This document shows positions 13,566 through 26,237 of a stretch of 64,000 bases of DNA, piece by piece. The translations under genes were made by a program, and so were the position numbers. Positions within the stretch are counted from its first letter, which is position 1. Each line of letters starts with the position of its first letter. The notes beneath the pieces are model-generated. The model worked only from the letters and a program-made list of their open reading frames with translations, was not told where the DNA came from and did not search any database. Origin of the DNA: Varroa destructor. Taxonomy: Eukaryota; Arthropoda; Arachnida; Mesostigmata; Varroidae. The stretch covers positions 5,365,858-5,429,857 of the forward strand of contig NW_019211454.1 in assembly GCF_002443255.2 (NCBI RefSeq). The letters run 5' to 3'.

Positions 13566-15470
13566 AAATAAGTGCAATTCGTGCCATGGTATGATTTCAT
13601 AAGTGCGCGTGAATGCGCAATGTGGTCAGTGTTGCGATGTTAGCAGCAGCAGTTGCGGTGGCGGCAGAAGTCAAGCGAGAAACCGAGGCTTGACAACAGC
13701 AGAAGCTACATCAGCGGCACCTACACGGATTCAATAGAGAGGCAGTACATGTGCCAATAGATGTGGCAATGTCCGGTGTCCATTTGACTGATAGAAATGG
13801 TCGACACATAACGTCGAGGAAGCGTTGCAAGCTGTTACCAGCTAACTCCCTGCTGTTAATGGACGAACTATTTTTTGAAGTCAATTCGCTGTCATGTTAA
13901 CACAGCAGGGCGGAGACGCGACGGAACAGAGCGTTTGTTAGTTAATTAGCTGATTTGCTCATTGTATAGGTAGACGTGTTAGGTAAATATGTACCGTTAT
14001 GTATCGTAGACGTGGTCACCGACGAGAACCAGTAGCGACCGGAACACTGAGTCACTGACGCATTGTCTATTCCAAATCTGCTGGAAGGAACTAATTCAAC
14101 AGGGTGTCGTTTCTTTGAGACCGAGGCCTATTGGTTTATTACATGCAACGGATAGTATAATTTCGCTAATCATTTTCGGTGTGTATAGACGCCTGGAAGT
14201 ATCGTATGCCAATCCCTTGTGGCATTGGGTCTCGCATGTTTACATAGCATCTCCCTCAACGCGCCGTCTACACTCGTTCGTTTCGTTTATATCCCTTCAT
14301 CACATATAAATGTTTTTCATGTACAGGGCAACTGTATAGTTCGCCTTTCAACTGTAGGATTTCACTCAGAGCACCTAAGACAGGCCTCTAAGAGCCTTCA
14401 ATAGGCCGGAAATTTAACAGGTATGAAAAAAGTCTCAATAATGTAAAACGATTGACGTCGCACACGAAACTTCCCTATTTTTAAAGCTAACCTACCTCTA
14501 GCAGTTGCCACTGTTAACGCAAAACTTTACGGAGCACGTACTTCCCTATATCACTGCACATATTCAAAGACAATATATTACAACAATCGCGAATAATCGT
14601 GATGGATTCGCTGCCTGCCTGCATTGTACCTCCTCTGTATTCATGCAATGAAGCGCGAATGCTCATTGCTAGTTGGGAACGTAAAACCTGAAACATTCAT
14701 ACATTTATGCGACGTTATCCATCGCCACCAACAAACATTTTCATCTAATACAGGGAACTGGAGTGGGGGTATACGTGATTTTAAGAAATCCAATCTGTAC
14801 GTCTTTTGGTTTGGCCGCACAAAGGTCAACATCCTAAAAGCGTGAAACAGGTGTGAGGACGTTCAGAGCGGAAGTTATGGCTCGTCGAACTGATCTTTGC
14901 AGATATTTCGTTTATCGACACTTACAAAAACAGACTTGCATGCAAAAGAAGCGCAAGTTTTTCAGGAGAGGCTGACTTGCATGCAGAAAGAAAAAAACAA
15001 AAGTTCGAAAGCAAAATCCTAGATAACTATACATCAATATAGATGCCGTATTGGCTGTTCTATAATAGGGGTGGGCAGTTCTTTTCCCCTCTATTATATA
15101 CCTTTGTCTCTTCCCTTGGTTTTATCTGTATCGTTTTGATCTGATCACACGTTTAAAATTAACGTTCTTCTTTCGATAAACGCGTGTATTATTTCTCTTC
15201 TTATGATAATTTCCCGTTCTCCAGAGTACTATTTTCAGCTCACGTCAATTGCGATGATGTGTTATCAGTGGATATTATTTTTTTCTGGAAGCGGAACGTT
15301 GCCACTTGCAGCACATATTAAGTAGAGGAATCGAGCACTCGATGTTGTGCCCTGGTGCTGTTGCTGATTTCTGCTGCCAAAGCCGCGAAAGATTTCAGCG
15401 ATGCAAAAACGAGACGTTCTTCAATTCACCCCTCTTTTTGAAAGAAAAAAGAATCTAACATCACCGTCAC

Positions 15471-15498
15471 CACCGCCGCCGCCGCCGCCGCCGCCGCC
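15471..15498. repeat. CCG triplet repeat
   Basis: About eight CCG units. It encodes the poly-Pro run of a short, unsupported + strand frame. Confidence 0.95.
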
Positions 15499-16022
15499 AC
15501 AAAGACTAGATTCAACGATGTCTGCAAGAATGGACCTCGTCGCTTGCTGCGATTTTTTCGCAATGATGTTTCTCATTGCCAAGGAAAGAGAGAGGGAGAA
15601 AGGGAGAATGAGGGAGGAATTGAGGTATACAGAGAGTTTACCGCGTGAGGATTCGCCGCTTGTTTTTACGTTAACGACAACAACAGCAAAAATAACGCTG
15701 CTCTGGGACGTCAGGCTGGGTCGACGGCGTTGGCTGCGTATCGAGGAATCGAAGCTGGAACGTGAGCTGCGGCGGTACCAGCAAAGGCAGAAGATAACGT
15801 AGCTGAGCTGAGGCGGCTAAAAACGCCAACTTTAATGCTGGTCGCGTGGCTGACTGTCTGCTGGTAAAAGTACCTTACCATCCCCATGAATCGAGTTGGC
15901 TGTTGGATACGATGATCTGCCATATCAGCAGAAGCAAAAGCAGGAGTTCCCAGGCAGCAGTGACGGAGCCAGCGAATCAAACGCTCATTTCCGACCATCA
16001 TTCGGAAAAAGTCGATGCTGAA

Positions 16023-16056
<34 letters not shown>
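16023..16056. repeat. CGT triplet repeat
   Basis: About eleven CGT units. Frames through it give poly-Arg or poly-Thr and are not credible proteins. Confidence 0.95.
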
Positions 16057-16057
<1 letters not shown>

Positions 16058-17030
16058 ATAGCTCCGCTTCGATTTTGGCGGCGTCAGCTTCGGCCAGTAT
16101 TGACGCAGATGGCGTGCTGTGTCTGCTGTGCGCGTTCCATATGTAGTGAGCTTGACCTCTTGTAAGAAAGCTAACATGATCAGTATCAGCAGTTATCATA
16201 ACAATGATAACATAATAATAATAATAATAATGATAAATCAGCCTCCGGTAAACATTTTAGATGATTATTCTGCAACGTGGAACCCAATGATAAAATAATT
16301 AAGACCACCATCCTTACCACATACGTACCCGTTCCAAGTGGTTTTATGAGACAAGACATTCGTTCCTATTCCGTTGATATTCCTTTCCTAAAATATCTGA
16401 CCACTCGTATATACATAAATATATTATATATAGCTACCTGTACAATACCTCAACAGGAGCAGGAAATTGCGTGTTCAATTACTTTTTGCGTGCTGAAAGC
16501 TCAAATCGACACTTTTCCCTCGAAATGAATCGGTCTTTGGTACAATTCGACTGCCACACAACAAGGATTCGAAGATACTCTCACCTGTGAAAGAAGCCTT
16601 TTACACGACCTTTGACCTCAACAGAACGCAAGGGCAAATCTGCCGAAGACGCTCTGTCCGAAAAGGTCCCTTTTCCCAACTCTAGTCGCCGTTGGTTGGC
16701 CCCGTTGTGTGCTGTTTAGCCGCCATATTTTTCCGCAGCACAATGCCGTTTCCGGGTTTTTATGCTGGGCTATAATGGACCCGTCAGCCTGATTACGCTC
16801 CTACAGCCTAGACTCGTCGTATGTTCCCAGTCAAACAGTCGTGGAGGCCAAAACCCGCAATGGAGCGGACGTCAGCGCTGGAGAATCGTACGAAAACGCG
16901 AGACGTAGCAGTACTGCTTCGTCTGTCAGCGAAGTTCGTAGACAGCGTCTACGAAGGTCGTTTGTTCTCTAAATGTTCCTGCTTTTCTGCCCGACTGCAA
17001 ATACACAAAATATAATTGGCATTGTGGCTA

Positions 17031-20000
17031 AAATTGTCGCGTCACGCGCCTATTAGAAGACAAAGAAACGTCAGAGAGTGTTGACGAAAAAGACTATGAA
17101 AGAAGATCATGAAAGAGAGTCGGCCTATCCATAAAGAGGACGCAGATGATTTGTCTTGGCAAACGGATAAAGGCTAATCGCATTTAAGCCATTGCCTACA
17201 GTTAAACTTGCATCGGTTTCAGGCTTCAAACACCGACGGCGGATGAGGTAGCAAGTTTGAAGCTATTTTGCCTTTCTTACTTATACGATTATACCTAATT
17301 TATCTAACGTTCTTTCGACATAATAACAGAATAATATAAATGCGGCATTTGGTTGTTATGCAAAAAATGCCTGCAAAAACTCGAGATAAGCCGATCACAC
17401 AGATAAACCGATGGTCACACCAACGGGGACACTCTGCAGGTTACATGAGCCGTACCTTTTCGACAAAGGACCGCGCCCTAAATATTATTACAACTATCCA
17501 TCTGATGCGTCGTTAGCGTCTTTTTACATCGAAGAAAGGACAGAAATCGCCTAACACTGTGTACTAACTGAGTGGTTACGCCAAAATCGCCTTCCGGTGT
17601 TCAACGCGCGCAGAGCCTGTCATTGATGCAATGTTTTCCTTCAGCCCATACAGCTGGCCTACGACACCACACAACAAGAACCACCTTGTACGGAAAAAAT
17701 CTGCAAACTCTATGCCATTTAGATGAACACATCTGTGTTTAACGGCATGAAGCAAATCAATGGCTATTCGCCAATTAAACGGCCTGAAGCAGGGCAGAGG
17801 TAACAGTTGTCTCGATGCCGGCGTAGATCCTAGCGTAATTATCGGATGACAGTTTCAGCATCTGCGATACTAAGAACAGTGCCGCTCCACAACAATGGTG
17901 ACGGACGCAGCAGCGGATGTAGACCTGCCAACTGCTAGGTAGACGGTTTTGTTGTATCTGCCAGATTAGACGACACCATCATCATCTCAAGTTGTAGCAG
18001 TGACCTAACCATTGAATTGGAGCAACAGCAAAAGTAGAAATAGTGGCAAGCTGAAATAGCAGCGTAATTTAGGGGCACCGCAAGGTCAGTGAGATGAATG
18101 CGAAGAATTTGCAATGGAATGGGCCGACTTGGGCAAGGTTAAATGTCGAACCAGTGACGATTGTCTATAATGCTGACCAATAGCGTTTGATACACGTTCA
18201 ATAGAATGTAGCGCGCGAAGACAGGCCAACAGAATCGTAACTTGATGACAGAAGGGTGACGTCTATTTGCATGAAGTTAATTAATACCAAGTAACATAAA
18301 AAAAGCTAAGGCATACACGTTTGAGTTGCATTGATATCCGCAGTACTGCCGGACTTGGCTAGAATGAAGTATAAGGTAAGAACACGTTTCTAAAGCCTGA
18401 TAGCAACAACGACGATGCTAGTCGTATTCATGAATGCTATCGTATTTTTTGTCTTACATATTGGGTCCGACTGCCGTTAACAAGAAGCCTTTATAAACCG
18501 TCTGTCTGTATTAAATAGGTTCTTTGTCCTTAGCCGACCTTTACTCATAGATTCTGGCCCTGAATCCGTTTGGACTTCATTGCCAAAAAAATCCTGAGAT
18601 GCGCGCATTCGGCCTTTAACCACGTGATCCTTGTTGGCATCTGGTAGCAATTTTATCTTGTACGAATTGCTATGCATAAGGTCGAATACATAAAACACGA
18701 TTTGCGGAACGTCTGCAGTTCTAACTTAAGCTATTTTGGGTTCCAAAGGCATTCCTCTGCCTTTGATAGAAGTTCCGATATTACGCCATTTTGCTAGAAT
18801 CATTGAAAACTAGTAGTTTTCTAATTGATGAAATATTGACAAAAATAGAGCACTCACTGGCTGTTCTCAATTCCTCGCGATCCATGCACCTCGGAACTCT
18901 ATTAGTCCTGTGTACATGCGTGAAGTCGTAGACTCACTTGTAAGACTATATAGTTTGCAATTTTGTTGGGGTTGTGAAGAGAATGAACGGGTGGTAATAG
19001 GAAAAGTGTGGCAACTTTGGTCAACATTGCAGAATCAGTTAAGGCGAGTCTTTTGTAAAGCGTCACAACACCGTTATAACATTGCGGCCGAATGCCGTCA
19101 TCACTATTACTCTTATAATATTAGTAGCCCACGGACCCTATCCATGACGGCCCGTAATGCTGGACTTCGTAATCGTCAGACCGTCGAAGATTAGACGAGG
19201 ACCAAAAGCTATTACGATCAAATGCTGGCTGTTTTTCTCAGACGTGCAGGTCATCGGATACAAGACGTTTCGTAGCGAGATCTTTCTGGGTGTTGGCTAT
19301 TGAAATAGCTTGTGGCAAACCCGTCATGCCTGGTAACTGTAGACGCTGTTGACGCAACCATCTTAGCTTGAAACGTCGATACTGGACGTCGCTGGCAGGG
19401 TGGGCGGTGGTTCGTATAACGGACGCCGTGTTTTTGGCAACATTGCATTGAGCCGAGCGCATTTCGCAACTTTCCGTTTACTAGCCTATTTGAGTCATTG
19501 TCTTTTCTTGCCTCTCTCTCCATTGTTTACTATTTTAATTGTTTTTCCCTTGCGACGCTGAACCCTATACGACGCTGCTGTCGTTTGCAGGTTAGGCGCG
19601 TATTAAGGACAGTTATTATATCTCTTCCACACTAACTTTTATCATACGTACAAATATCACACGGATAGATGTATTGAATATCAAACCGATACCAGGGCCG
19701 ATATAACGCTCTTCGAAAGTTTCGAGGATTGATGAAGCCACGACAATTGTGCAATGTTACTGTGTTCGTCGTGTTTTTCGTTATTTCTTTTGCTTTTTGC
19801 TTTTAGAACATTCCCAGATCGTTCGTTTTCTGTCAACGGCACAACACTCACGGTTCGCTGCATTCAGCTCTAGATGCCTACGCCGTTGAGCTAAGCCAAT
19901 AGCAGGAACTCCCTTACGCACCCGTTAGATTAGAACCGTGATTAAGCGCCCCGCTTGCCCCTGTACGTTTGCGGTCAAGGCGTCGTTTCGTGTATTCTAT

Positions 20001-20223
20001 AGCGCACAGAACGGTGTAAAGAGTACGTAAATCGTTGGTTTGAAACGAGGTAAGCAGTAGCAGATCCGCTCATTCATTCTGGAAGCTCACTTTGCTCCAG
20101 GCTGGTGCTCCCTCGTTGGGTGACTTGTGAATTGCATTGTATACCAATATAACAGCTGCTCCAGCTGCCGTTGCAGCAGCAGTAGCTCGTTGCTTTCGTT
20201 GGTGGAGCCAGCTGCCACTCTAC
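17031..20223. other. Intergenic DNA upstream of the Sox region
   Basis: No gene seen. An 8-bp perfect hairpin (CAAAGGCA/TGCCTTTG) occurs at 18744-18765. Confidence 0.55.
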
Positions 20224-20252
20224 CACTGCTACTGCTACTGCTACCGCTACCG

Positions 20253-20290
<38 letters not shown>

Positions 20291-20302
20291 ACCACCACCG
20301 CC
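20224..20302. repeat. CTG/CTA/CCG triplet repeat
   Basis: Mixed triplets resolving into about ten pure CTG units, then ACC units. It sits just before the GC-rich Sox promoter zone. Confidence 0.95.
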
Positions 20303-20394
20303 CTCGTAATTACTTGTCGCTTATCTTAAGAGTTTCTCGGCAAAATTAACCCCCTCTCCCGTTGTCCGGAGGAAAATCATTGCCGACCGCCCTT

Positions 20395-20720
20395 AATAAC
20401 GAGGAGCTGTCTGCGGCCACCGCCAGGGCGCGCGCCGATCGCCCTTCCTCCTCACCCGGCTAGCCAATGATCGCTCGCAAGGGGCCCACCGGCGACGCTC
20501 ATTGGCCAGCGGCGAGTGAGTGTTAGCCCTTCGTCGGTTCTTCGGCCGGACGTGAACGGCTGTCGGCCGCGCCTTTTGAAAAGATCTATTCAGATTCGCT
20601 CTATTCATCGGTTTGAATGGTCCGCGCCAGCGAGGGGAGCTTTTCCCGGCGCCTAAGTGTTTTCTAACAGAGATAACGGTTTTCCCTAGGCTCCGGCCGC
20701 AGGAAACTGTTTGCCGATTT
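20395..20720 (+). promoter_or_regulatory. GC-rich, CCAAT-containing probable promoter of the Sox gene
   Basis: An abrupt rise in GC and CpG content marks this stretch against AT-rich surroundings. It holds a CCAAT box at 20464-20468 and an inverted one (ATTGG) at 20501-20505, about 37 bp apart. No TATA box is evident. It lies about 3.8 kb upstream of the Sox ATG and begins a GC-rich zone that runs into the gene. I infer a CpG-type promoter; the transcription start site cannot be fixed from sequence alone, and an alternative is an enhancer. Confidence 0.4.
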
Positions 20721-22014
20721 CACCATCGGCAGGAATCGTAGAGTGCACAACTAGAGAGAACCCGATGAAGAAGTAGAAGACCTATATCCTAGACATTTGT
20801 GAGAGAAGATCATCACCACGTCGGTGAGTCGCGGCAGAGAATCACGTGTGAGAGAAAAATTCTAACATTTTCGTGCCATCGACGAGACAACTCGAAACGG
20901 AGTGTCCCTGCTGTTCACTGCTAGAACAGTTGTTGGTCGTCGCGAAGCGATGCGTTAAGGTGTCGGGAAATAGTAGGGAAATTTCCACCATGACCTAGCT
21001 GCAACTCAAGCGATTCAGCGAACTAGAATACGTCGAAAACATCGGAAAGCACGCGACGCATCTGTGAATGGTAGGCCTGTGCCTAAGCTAGATTTCGTAA
21101 GGAAGAAGTAGACAGTGATAAAGAAAGTGGTGAAAAAAGTAGTTCATCCTGGTGGTGAACTTCGGTTGTGCCTCGGATACAAACGAAACACAGCAGGATC
21201 GTCTGTCTAAAAAACAAGTGTGTGTTTGAAGGTCCTATTCGTCCGCAGATCTTCTCTGTCCATAGCAGTGTTTAGAACAGTAACGTTCACAACAAGAGTT
21301 CGACCTCCCCTATTATCGGTCAAGGGGTGGAAACGTGACAAACAGATTGCCGCCCACGTATCGGTTCAGTCAGAAAGAACAGCAGAGATCTTGGATCGAA
21401 TCAAGCGACAAGCACGGGAGAAAAAAAAACACATCAAATTGCTCTATTCGACGACTGCAAACGACACTTCCGAGGACTTTGTTTGAACACGATCAAAGAT
21501 CAACTGTCAAGGGGCTAACGGCTTCCTCGAAAGAAGATTGTCCGCGGATTTACGCATTTGTTCCCCCTTCCCCCATTCTCTATAAACACTATCTACAATG
21601 CGTGCGGAGGGCTCACATTTGCAATTGGCCTGATGCCGCGGCAGCTATTCATTATCGCGTAAACTCGCTAACCACAATCGTGTGACGACCTCAATATCGT
21701 AACCGCATTACCGAAACCGCAACGCTTCATCAGTCCTCGAATGAAGATCCGAACCAGTTCGAATCGGGCGCTTATCCAAGGCGGATTAAAGTTACACCAC
21801 CCCAGTGGATGGAGGGGCCAGTGACACACTGTTGCTGAAGATTAAGTGGTGCTGTGGTACTCGGACGCGCTAATCTGCTCTTGAATTCGGAGGGAGCGCA
21901 TACTCTAAGCAGAGTGAAATAGTCTAGTTCGCCGCCAATCGCAAGAACAGCGCCCGTTGTTCCGTTCGGTTTCGGCGGGTTTGGCAGCAGCTTATTAGGC
22001 CACCCAGACCGATT

Positions 22015-22085
22015 ACGACGACGACGACGACAACAGCGACGACGACGAGAAGAAGAAGAACAACAACAACAACAGCAGCAGCAAC
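22015..22085. repeat. GAC/AGA/CAA/CAG compound triplet repeat
   Basis: Successive blocks of ACG, AAG, CAA and CAG triplets within the presumed Sox leader. Confidence 0.93.
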
Positions 22086-22575
22086 GCAATACCCCCAACA
22101 ACGATCTTATTCGCTCGATTATCCTCTTACTCAGCCCCCTTCCCTTCAAGTCCTCCCGTCGTCTCCTCCTACCACAGTCATCAAACCCCCCTAACATTTC
22201 GCCAGAACTCTTCAACGAGCTGCTTTAATCACCCTCGACCAGCTGAAGTTGGACAGCTCGATCCAGATCATCGGGCCCTGGTAATAGTACTTGTGACTCG
22301 TGAGATCGCAGACATCCCGTGTTGTACCTACCGCTTCTAGCTATTCGATTCGTTCATCATCCACTCTTCCCGTCCCGGACTACTTCGTGTCTCACTACTA
22401 CGACCACGACGACTAGCCCAGATAGTCTGCCTGCGATCACTCGGCGCTTCGCATTGCTCACTCGTGTGATCGTCTTCTCTCTCGCACTGTCACCAGTGCC
22501 GCCAGTCACTGAGTTTATTGGCTAGAGTTCTAGCTAGCGGTGTTCCGATCTGCCACTGTTACTGCCGCTACTTCG

Positions 22576-22612
22576 ATCATCATCATCGTCGTCGTCGTCG
22601 TCGTTGTTGTTG
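22576..22612. repeat. ATC/GTC/GTT triplet repeat
   Basis: CATCATCATC followed by GTC units and GTT units, in the presumed Sox leader. Confidence 0.93.
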
Positions 22613-23136
22613 CCAGTGGCTCTCCACCGCTCGCAGGCACTCGACGACGGTTGCGCACAAAAAAATCCTCGACGGTAACTCCAACAGCGGCGAACGACGT
22701 GCTGGCAAGAGAAAGCTACACGATAGTAGAAGTAGGAAAACTGCCAGGCACTAGCAGACCGACTAGGCAAAATAGTGAGAGAGAAAAAAAGATCCTGAAG
22801 ACCCGAAGACTCACCAGTGGGTGGAAGGAGCGAACGATCGGAGTGAGAAGCACTGCCTAACTGCCTCGACCGGATCGCGACTGTAGCTGACGCCGGAGCT
22901 GCAGCTTGCGGCAAGCGAGCTTTGCTCTGCTCCCCAAGCGAATCCTGTGGCGGCACTGCACTGTCTGGCTGGATAGACACATACCTTTCTGCCTACCTTC
23001 GTAGGTAATCGTCGACTAGTGTGTTGTACGACAGAATAGTCAGTTGCCAAATAAAGAAGGTAGCCTGGAGTGAGAAGCGCAACTAGCTGTTCTGTGTTTC
23101 TTCGACGTTGCAACAGCAGCAAGCAAGCAAGCAAAC

Positions 23137-23138
23137 TG

Positions 23139-23179
<41 letters not shown>

Positions 23180-23201
23180 ACTACTGCTGCTGCTGCTGCT
23201 G
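23137..23201. repeat. CTG triplet repeat, about 20 units
   Basis: CTG repeat with TTG and CTA interruptions, in the presumed Sox leader about 1.4 kb before the ATG. Confidence 0.95.
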
Positions 23202-24554
23202 GTTTTCACCTCGGTCCTTGCCAGCGAGCCTGCGCTTCAGGACTGCCTACCGCTTGTGGTGCCGGTCGCGCTGGCGAACTCCACGAGCGGTGTCGACAGT
23301 TGAGTAGCTAAGGGAGTGGGATAGTCTTCCCCTGGCGACGAAACCCGGGAATCAATTTAGTCGACCCCATCTCGGCACACTCACACACGTCGGTACTCAC
23401 CGACACTCACGCAGACAACGATAGGCTAAGAGTCGCGCACTCCGATAGAGACAAACGTTCGGCTAGGCGAAGTCTATCGCTCTTAGCCTCAGCCGCAGAG
23501 GCTGTAGCGGCTGCTGTGTCTTCACCCATCGCCACCGAAGGAGGAAGGCCCGTGGTGGACGGAGTGAGTGAGCTAAAAGCAGAATTGAACCACCAGAAGC
23601 AGTGTTCTATTTACCCGAAGCAAGTTCGACAAAAACTCGGCTGAAACCCTCGCGCACATCACTTCATTCTTGGAGCCACTCAGCTCTAGCGAAGCGGCGG
23701 AGGGAGCGGACATAGAGCGGCAATAGACTTCTACCACGATCACCACTACTACAAAGGACTACTGAAGCAAACAGTCCCCTCAGTTGAGAGCACAAGCAGA
23801 TAGAAACACTGAAAAAGAAAGAAAGAGAGAGAAGTTAGTCGCTAGAAGTCGTTCCCGAAGATCCTGACTCCCCATCCCCTCCCCCAGAGTTAGGACCTCG
23901 GGAGCGGCCGATCATCAACGGCTCAGTGGCCACGGAGATATCTAGTCTATCTAAGGTTCCCAATCTCCATTTGGCGTTTATCTCAAAGTCAGAGTTCGAA
24001 AAGATTAAGATGAAGTAGAAATAGAAATAAAGCGGATTTCTCCTGTGGAAATGCAAGACAAAAAAAACGCGGGAAAACAGAACGTTTCAGCCTGTTTCAA
24101 CTCAGCGATGCGTAGTACACCTCGAATGTCACCCGAGCAGTGCCTCCCTTATACAGAGTCGATCTAAGTGGTCATCGTCCTTCAGTGACCTCGAATGAAA
24201 ATCAAGAGAAACGAGGATCGAATGGCATCTCTATGAATGTGTCTTCCATGTTTGACTTTTACGTCGAAAATTAAGGGCGTGCACTCGTGTGGTTGTTGTG
24301 GAGATCGTTCGAAGGCATACGATCGAACTGAAAAACATCACGGCGCATTTTAACGCACCCAGCCAAAGTGACTGTGGAGCTGGCCGAAACGACTGCAGAC
24401 TATTTATGGACACTAATTAGCAAACGATTCATCTAATCGAGTGTGAACTAGTTACCCGTTGTTTCGTGACTGCTTCCTGAGATGCGCGTCTAAACATCGC
24501 CACCTCGGTGACCAGTGCGCCGCCAGTGAACGTTCTACGCCATTTTTCGACGTT

Positions 24555-26237
24555 ATGGCGTCAACATCGAGTCCACCCGCTTGGCAACAGTGGCCACCAG
24601 CAGCTCCGGGCCACGATGCATCAGGTGCATGTCATTGCCAGTATTGTGCGAACGGTGGTTCATGTGGTTCGCCCCATCGGGACTACTATGAACGAGGAAC
24701 GAGGTCGCCTCGAGTCGCGCCCGACGCTTCGGATATGCACGCCGATGACCTACGTCAAACACCGGAACACCGCCAGGGAGCAGGCCTTGCCCCGGGATCA
24801 CTAGCAGGAGGCCTACCCGGTACGATACCTGGCCTCGGGATGGGCCAAGGAGGTCAACCTTTGGACCGGCTAAGCCTTATGAGTGCTGAGCGGGGCCTAC
24901 CTCCGGCCGATAGGCCATCGTCCGCTCAGACAGTGAAAACGGAGTTTAAGACGGAGTTCAAACCGGACTTTGAGCAGTCGCGGCAGCAGTTTTTCGAGCA
25001 GCAGTTCTTCGGCATCACCGAGTCGACCGCCGAGGCGCTAAAGCAGATCGGCCAGCCTTCTCCGAGTTCACCGAGTCAGACACACCTGGGTCAGGATTTC
25101 ATGTCCAGAAGTTCGTACCAGCCCGGCGGCCAGGCGGCACAGCGGCCCAGCAGTAAAAAGGACGCGGACCGGGTGCGGCGGCCTATGAACGCGTTTATGG
25201 TGTGGTCGCGCGGCCAACGCAGGAAAATGGCCCAGGAGAACCCGAAGATGCACAATTCCGAAATTTCGCGAAGACTGGGTGCCGAGTGGAAGCTGCTGTC
25301 CGAGGCAGAGAAGAGACCTTTCATCGACGAGGCGAAGCGTCTGCGAGCCGTCCACATGAAGGAACATCCGGATTATAAATACCGACCAAGGAGAAAAACA
25401 AAGACGTTGATGAAAAAGGAGAAGTATGCCGCTCCAACAGCGCCCTCGGTAGGCCAGGGTCCTACCGATTCGGCGGGACTCCTGCAGCGTAACCAGCTTC
25501 AGGCTAACCGGCTCCCGGGAATACAGAACAACATCATGCCCCTCGCAGACTCCACGCGCGACTTATACTCCTCCGTGGGTTCGTACACTCCACAGGGCTA
25601 TCCCTTGGCTAGCGATTTCTACAACGTGTCGATGTACCAGCAATCGCAGATGAACCCCCTCTACCAGCGCTATGACCAGTACACTTACCCCGGCTACGGT
25701 TTCGGCTATTCGGCTCAGCCCGGTACACCGGGTCAGCAGAGCGTGCGGAGTGACGATAGCGGTGCTGCCACGCCCAACGGTTCGCCCGGCTCCACTCCAG
25801 GTTCAGTCAACCTCTCTGGAAGCTCTTCGGCGCTGTCCGGACTCTCCGGACTTCCGGGAGCTTCCGGGTCCTTGTCCGGTAATATAAACTCGAACCTTGG
25901 TCTCAACCTCGGCTCCAACCTCGCCTCGAGTCTGCCTGGTCTAGGCGCTGGTCTCAACGGCAGGAGTGCGGTGGCGCCGCCCTCGACGCCTGGCTCAGTA
26001 CCGTCTGGCGGCCACGCAGCTCAGCCGGGATCGCCAGCCGCTGCAGGCCCAATGGTCGCGCCAGGCGCAGGCCAACCCGGCAGTTCGGTCGGGCTAGACC
26101 TCAGTGGGGGTATGGCGTCCGCCGCAGGTATCGTCACTGCCCGTCGATACCAAAACGGTCCGGACCTCAGGGACATGATATCGGTCTACTTGCAACCGGG
26201 ACACCAGGGAACGGCCGAGGCTGGTGCTCAATCCTAA
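24555..26237 (+). CDS. SoxN: SoxB1-group HMG-box transcription factor (SoxNeuro-like), intronless
   Basis: Single uninterrupted reading frame of 560 codons plus TAA. The ATG at 24555 has purine at -3 and G at +4, and an in-frame TGA lies upstream at 24444-24446, so no upstream coding exon is needed. The HMG box occupies about residues 206-284: it opens [20 protein letters not shown] and continues through [27 protein letters not shown] and [14 protein letters not shown], which is the SoxB signature. Near the C-terminus (residues 537-546) is [10 protein letters not shown], a motif shared by SoxB1 proteins, which separates it from SoxB2 (Dichaete/Sox21). The family binds the DNA minor groove and specifies neuroectoderm. 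Other visible parts are a Cys-rich N-terminal patch (CHCQYC), three tandem psi-K-x-E/D motifs at residues 127-138, and a Ser/Gly/Leu-rich region at about residues 395-525. Family certain; SoxB1 rather than another B subgroup is very likely; orthology to SoxN is inferred. Confidence 0.95.
   Translation: MASTSSPPAWQQWPPAAPGHDASGACHCQYCANGGSCGSPHRDYYERGTRSPRVAPDASDMHADDLRQTPEHRQGAGLAPGSLAGGLPGTIPGLGMGQGGQPLDRLSLMSAERGLPPADRPSSAQTVKTEFKTEFKPDFEQSRQQFFEQQFFGITESTAEALKQIGQPSPSSPSQTHLGQDFMSRSSYQPGGQAAQRPSSKKDADRVRRPMNAFMVWSRGQRRKMAQENPKMHNSEISRRLGAEWKLLSEAEKRPFIDEAKRLRAVHMKEHPDYKYRPRRKTKTLMKKEKYAAPTAPSVGQGPTDSAGLLQRNQLQANRLPGIQNNIMPLADSTRDLYSSVGSYTPQGYPLASDFYNVSMYQQSQMNPLYQRYDQYTYPGYGFGYSAQPGTPGQQSVRSDDSGAATPNGSPGSTPGSVNLSGSSSALSGLSGLPGASGSLSGNINSNLGLNLGSNLASSLPGLGAGLNGRSAVAPPSTPGSVPSGGHAAQPGSPAAAGPMVAPGAGQPGSSVGLDLSGGMASAAGIVTARRYQNGPDLRDMISVYLQPGHQGTAEAGAQS
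25170..25406 (+). other. HMG-box DNA-binding domain of the Sox protein
   Basis: Residues 206-284 of the Sox protein, about 79 aa, the usual HMG-box length. The RPMNAFMVW core that defines Sox boxes is intact, as are the two basic ends that normally act as nuclear localisation signals (RGQRRK near the start and [12 protein letters not shown] at the end). It differs from the typical SoxB1 sequence as I know it only by conservative changes (Lys to Arg near the start, Ala for Thr in the SEAEK stretch, Val for Leu in RAVHM). No deletion or loss of a DNA-contacting residue is apparent, so the protein should be functional. Confidence 0.95.

Larger units (their letters stand above)
9901..15400. other. 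AT-rich intergenic DNA
   Basis: Holds a T17 tract, an ATT repeat, the GCTA repeat and a 12-bp direct repeat GACTTGCATGCA at 14933 and 14974. No gene seen. Confidence 0.6.
15401..17030. other. Mixed-composition stretch with CCG and CGT repeats
   Basis: Frames of 64-162 codons exist but owe their length to the triplet repeats. No domain recognised. Confidence 0.45.
20640..24554 (+). other. Probable long 5' leader / upstream regulatory region of the Sox gene
   Basis: Nearly 4 kb of GC-richer DNA directly upstream of the Sox ATG. It carries many short, mutually overlapping open frames on both strands but no recognisable protein domain. Triplet repeats cluster here: GAC/CAA/CAG at 22015-22085, CGT/GTT at 22576-22612 and CTG at 23137-23201. 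A good splice-donor match (GTGAGT, 20824-20829) near the start raises the possibility of a noncoding first exon. The continuity in composition with the CDS suggests a transcribed leader with many upstream ATGs. That it is transcribed is inference. Confidence 0.4.

Noticed and set aside
15401..16199. Frames of 133 and 162 codons around 15.4-16.2 kb
   Set aside because: Length comes from CCG and CGT repeats that yield poly-Pro and poly-Thr; no flanking coding signal.
21750..21775. tRNA B-box-like GTTCGAATC
   Set aside because: No A box or cloverleaf could be built upstream; no tRNA gene was found by eye in the window.
21772..22980. Frames of about 147 codons on the - strand within the Sox leader
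   Set aside because: Consist largely of poly-Cys, poly-Ser, poly-Arg or poly-Asp from triplet repeats and lie antisense to the likely leader.
23070..23311. Poly-Leu and poly-Ala frames through the CTG repeat
   Set aside because: Simple read-outs of the repeat in different frames, not proteins.
24459..24554. Extension of the Sox frame upstream of the ATG
   Set aside because: The extension would need a TTG start; the ATG at 24555 has a good context and an in-frame stop lies at 24444.
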